Source: Collinsella aerofaciens (GTDB taxonomy: Bacteria; Actinomycetota; Coriobacteriia; Coriobacteriales; Coriobacteriaceae). From it: a DNA stretch of 64,000 bases. Both the position numbers and the translations under genes were made by a program. The DNA is taken from assembly GCF_028206995.1 (NCBI RefSeq), contig NZ_JAQLFL010000009.1, positions 19,308-83,307 of the forward strand, read 5' to 3'. Below the pieces are notes generated by a model. The model was not told the DNA's origin. It did no database searches and worked only from the letters and a program-made list of their open reading frames with translations. Shown here in pieces: positions 61,590 to 64,000 of the stretch (position 1 is its first letter; each line of letters begins with the position of its first letter).

Positions 61590-62924
61590 ATGAGCACACA
61601 GACCGAGCCCAAGCTCGTCACGCAAATCGACTTCGCCCGCGCCGGGCAGATCACACCGCAGATGAAGGAGGTCGCCGAGCGCGAGCATCTCGACCCCGAG
61701 TACATCCGCGAGCGCGTGGCCGACGGCCGCATCGCCATTCCCGCCAACATCGTGCATATCAAAAAGGGCATGCGCGCCTTTGGTGTCGGCGAGGGCCTGT
61801 CCACCAAGGTCAACGTCAACCTGGGCATCTCGGGCGACAAGGCCGATGCCGCCGAGGAATGGAAGAAGGTCAAGATCGCCGAGGACTTTGGCGCCGACGC
61901 CATCATGGACCTCTCCAACTCGGGCAAGACGCGCCGGTTCCGCCAGCAGCTCATCGACGAGACGCCGCTCATGGTAGGTACCGTCCCCATGTACGACGCC
62001 ATCGGCTACATGGAAAAGCCGCTGGTCAAGCTCACCAAGGACGACCTGCTCGAGGTCGTTCGCGCGCACGCCGAAGACGGCGTGGACTTTATGACCATCC
62101 ACTGCGGCATCAACAAGTCGGTCATTAAGACCTTTAAGGAGACCGGCCGCCTCATGAACATCGTGAGCCGCGGCGGCTCGCTGCTGTTTGGCTGGATGGA
62201 GGTCACCGGTAACGAGAACCCGTTCTATGAGTTCTACGACGAGCTGCTCGAGATTTGCCACGAGTACGACGTGACGATTTCGCTCGGCGACTCCTGTCGC
62301 CCGGGCTGCCTCTACGACTCCAACGACGCCACCGAGACCGCCGAGATGATCGAGCTGGGCAAGCTGTGCAAGCGCGCATGGGCCGCCGGCGTCCAGGTTA
62401 TGGTCGAGGGTCCGGGCCACATGGCGCTCGACGAGATCGCCGCCAACATGAAACTGCAGAAGCGCCTGTGCCACAACGCCCCGTTCTATGTGCTCGGGCC
62501 GCTGGTGACCGATATCGGCGTGGGCTACGACCACATCACCGCTGCCATCGGCGGCGCTATCTCCGCCAGCTCCGGCGCCGACTTCCTGTGCTACGTGACG
62601 CCGGCCGAGCACTTGTGCCTGCCCAACGCCCAGGACGTGCTCGACGGCCTCATGGCCACCAAGATTGCCGCACACGCCGCCGACATCGCCAAGAAGGTGC
62701 CGCACACCCGCGACATGGACGACAAGATGGGCCAGGCACGCCGCAAGCTCGACTGGGACGCCATGTGGGAGTGCGCGCTCGACCCGGTTACGGGCAAGAA
62801 GCGCTACGAGGAGTCCCCCGCCGCCACCGAGGGCACTTGCACCATGTGTGGCAAGATGTGCGCCGTCCGCACCGTCAACAAGATCTTCGAGGGCACCACG
62901 ATCGACCTCGGCATGGAGGACTAA
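61590..62924 (+). CDS. thiC: Phosphomethylpyrimidine synthase
   Basis: 444 residues: VNVNLGISGDKADAAEEWKK, DAIMDLSNSGKTRRFR, HCGINKSVI, SLGDSCRPGCLYDSND, VEGPGHMALDEI, and the C-terminal radical-SAM cluster motif CTMCGKMCAV. It makes HMP-P from AIR for thiamine. Lacks the long N-terminal domain of proteobacterial forms, as usual in anaerobes. ATG at 61590 set by the riboswitch Shine-Dalgarno. Confidence 0.96.
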   Translation: MSTQTEPKLVTQIDFARAGQITPQMKEVAEREHLDPEYIRERVADGRIAIPANIVHIKKGMRAFGVGEGLSTKVNVNLGISGDKADAAEEWKKVKIAEDFGADAIMDLSNSGKTRRFRQQLIDETPLMVGTVPMYDAIGYMEKPLVKLTKDDLLEVVRAHAEDGVDFMTIHCGINKSVIKTFKETGRLMNIVSRGGSLLFGWMEVTGNENPFYEFYDELLEICHEYDVTISLGDSCRPGCLYDSNDATETAEMIELGKLCKRAWAAGVQVMVEGPGHMALDEIAANMKLQKRLCHNAPFYVLGPLVTDIGVGYDHITAAIGGAISASSGADFLCYVTPAEHLCLPNAQDVLDGLMATKIAAHAADIAKKVPHTRDMDDKMGQARRKLDWDAMWECALDPVTGKKRYEESPAATEGTCTMCGKMCAVRTVNKIFEGTTIDLGMED

Positions 62925-63019
62925 CCCTGTCGACGCGGCCGCTTCTGGCGGCGAGCTGGTGCCTGTCAATTGTTGACTTGTGAACATTTACTTACATTTG
63001 CGTAGAGATTGCATCGCCC

Positions 63020-63060
63020 GCCCGGGTTCGGCATAGAGTCGGCCCGGGCATCTTTATAAT
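63020..63060 (+). promoter_or_regulatory. Hairpin and -10 box between thiC and thiD
   Basis: GCCCGGG / CCCGGGC (63020-63049) followed by TCTTTATAAT. TATAAT at 63055-63060 could be the -10 of thiD, and the hairpin a weak thiC terminator. No -35 at the right distance. Confidence 0.4.
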
Positions 63061-63106
63061 GCTGGCTTAAAGACCCATTTGATTCCGACCGAACAAGGGA
63101 GCGAAC

Positions 63107-63937
63107 ATGGATCGTAGTAAGGTACCTGCCGTCCTGTCCATCGCGGGATCCGATTCCAGCGGTGGCGCCGGCATTCAGGCCGACATCAAGACCATCACGG
63201 CGCACCGCCTGTATGCCGAGACGGCCATCACCGCCATCACAGCGCAAAACACACTGGGCGTTACCGCCGTGCAGGATATCTCGCCAGATATCGTAGCCGC
63301 GCAAATTGACGCCGTTTTTGACGATATCCGCCCAAGCGCCGTCAAGATCGGCATGGTTTCTTCTGTCGAGATTATCGAAGTCATCGCCGACCGCTTGAGC
63401 GCCTGGAACGCAACGAACGTGGTCGTCGACCCCGTCATGGTCGCCACCTCGGGCGCGCGGCTGATTGCCGAAGATGCCGCCGAGGCGCTCACCCGCCGCC
63501 TGTTCCCGCTAGCGACGGTTATCACGCCCAATATTCCCGAGGCCATGGCCCTGCTCGACTACGAGGTCGACTCCGAGCGCACGCAGCAAAATGCTGCCAT
63601 GCTCCTCACCCGCCGCTTTGGTTGCGCATCCCTCGTTAAGGGCGGGCATCTTGTCAACGAGGCCAACGATGTACTGGCCGAACCCGCGCCACTCGATGAC
63701 GAGGGCAACCATCTGGGAGATCCACTCACCACGTGGTTCCGCCACAAGCGCATCGAGACCGACAACACGCACGGCACCGGATGCACGCTCTCGTCCGCCA
63801 TCGCCTGCGCGCTGGCTCAGGGCATGGATCTTGCCGACGCTGTCAACGCCGGCAAGGCATACCTAACGGGCGCTCTGGCCGCCGGCTTTGACATGGGCAA
63901 AGGCTCCGGCCCCGCCAACCATATGTGGCAGTATTAA
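63107..63937 (+). CDS. thiD: Hydroxymethylpyrimidine/phosphomethylpyrimidine kinase
   Basis: 276 residues of the ribokinase fold: VLSIAGSDSSGGAGIQADIK, AQNTLGV, KIGMVSSVEII, VVDPVMVATSGARLI, TPNIPEA, and the catalytic TDNTHGTGCTLSSAIA. It phosphorylates HMP-P to HMP-PP, the next thiamine step after ThiC. No ThiE domain is fused. Confidence 0.95.
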   Translation: MDRSKVPAVLSIAGSDSSGGAGIQADIKTITAHRLYAETAITAITAQNTLGVTAVQDISPDIVAAQIDAVFDDIRPSAVKIGMVSSVEIIEVIADRLSAWNATNVVVDPVMVATSGARLIAEDAAEALTRRLFPLATVITPNIPEAMALLDYEVDSERTQQNAAMLLTRRFGCASLVKGGHLVNEANDVLAEPAPLDDEGNHLGDPLTTWFRHKRIETDNTHGTGCTLSSAIACALAQGMDLADAVNAGKAYLTGALAAGFDMGKGSGPANHMWQY

Positions 63938-63966
63938 GATTCGCAGCCCAAACCACCGCAAAGGTG

Positions 63967-64000
63967 CCTGTCCCCTTTGAACCACCGCAAAGGGGACAGG
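63967..64000. repeat. Inverted repeat at the window end
   Basis: CCTGTCCCCTTT and AAAGGGGACAGG, perfect 12-base arms around GAACCACCGC. CCACCGCAAAGG occurs once before it at 63950-63965 too. It may continue past the edge. It could be the thiD terminator or part of a repeat family. Confidence 0.7.

Overview
The window looks like chromosomal DNA of a high-GC, strictly anaerobic gut actinobacterium of the class Coriobacteriia. Collinsella is my best guess, from overall gene resemblance, a complete hydrogen-evolving formate hydrogenlyase, a four-S1-domain RpsA and general base composition. This is inference; no 16S rRNA gene is present.

About 1-35 kb is dominated by formate, molybdenum and selenium metabolism. 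One long minus-strand series runs: four-cluster Fe-S protein, fdhF (formate dehydrogenase H with an in-frame UGA at codon 140), hyfABCDEFGHIJ (group 4 [NiFe]-hydrogenase with the Hyd-4 type extra membrane modules), hycI, a formate/nitrite channel, a second molybdopterin oxidoreductase, and selA, which runs off the left edge. About 22-29 kb holds a selenium/sulfur operon: two 2-hydroxyacyl-CoA dehydratase/double-cubane type proteins, their ATPase activator, selD (itself a selenoprotein, UGA at codon 17), yedF, a DUF3343 protein and a cysteine desulfurase. About 29-35 kb supplies molybdate and molybdenum cofactor: modABC, a MogA/MoaB protein and moeA. Together these provide Mo, Se and cofactor for FdhF, which feeds electrons from formate to the proton-reducing, ion-pumping hydrogenase. 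Between the first two blocks lie a RelB/DinJ-PIN toxin-antitoxin pair, a solitary AbiEi/DUF559-like gene bracketed by palindromic repeats, tRNA-Gly, tRNA-Pro and a BrnQ transporter.

About 35-64 kb is mostly housekeeping: a ClC-type anion transporter, a lipid kinase, a GGQ release-factor-like protein, xpt, an MFS exporter, a MetY-type sulfhydrylase, a C_GCAxxG_C_C protein, YigZ, RNase P RNA, an intact IS256/IS1249-type insertion sequence with an 8-bp target duplication, rpsA, two HAD phosphatases, a cysteine desulfidase, rpiB, ndk, argG and argH with a possible 56-codon gene between them, polA, an M18 aminopeptidase, yaaA, and thiC (behind a TPP riboswitch) with thiD.

The intergenic spaces carry several families of long perfect inverted repeats. 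The largest family has five copies with a shared TTGCGGTG(A/G)AATA terminus, and pairs of copies bracket two genes. These repeats, the Se/double-cubane operon and the unusual ModB with an added extracytoplasmic domain are the most unusual things here. I see no CRISPR array, prophage, rRNA operon or recognisable transcription factor gene.
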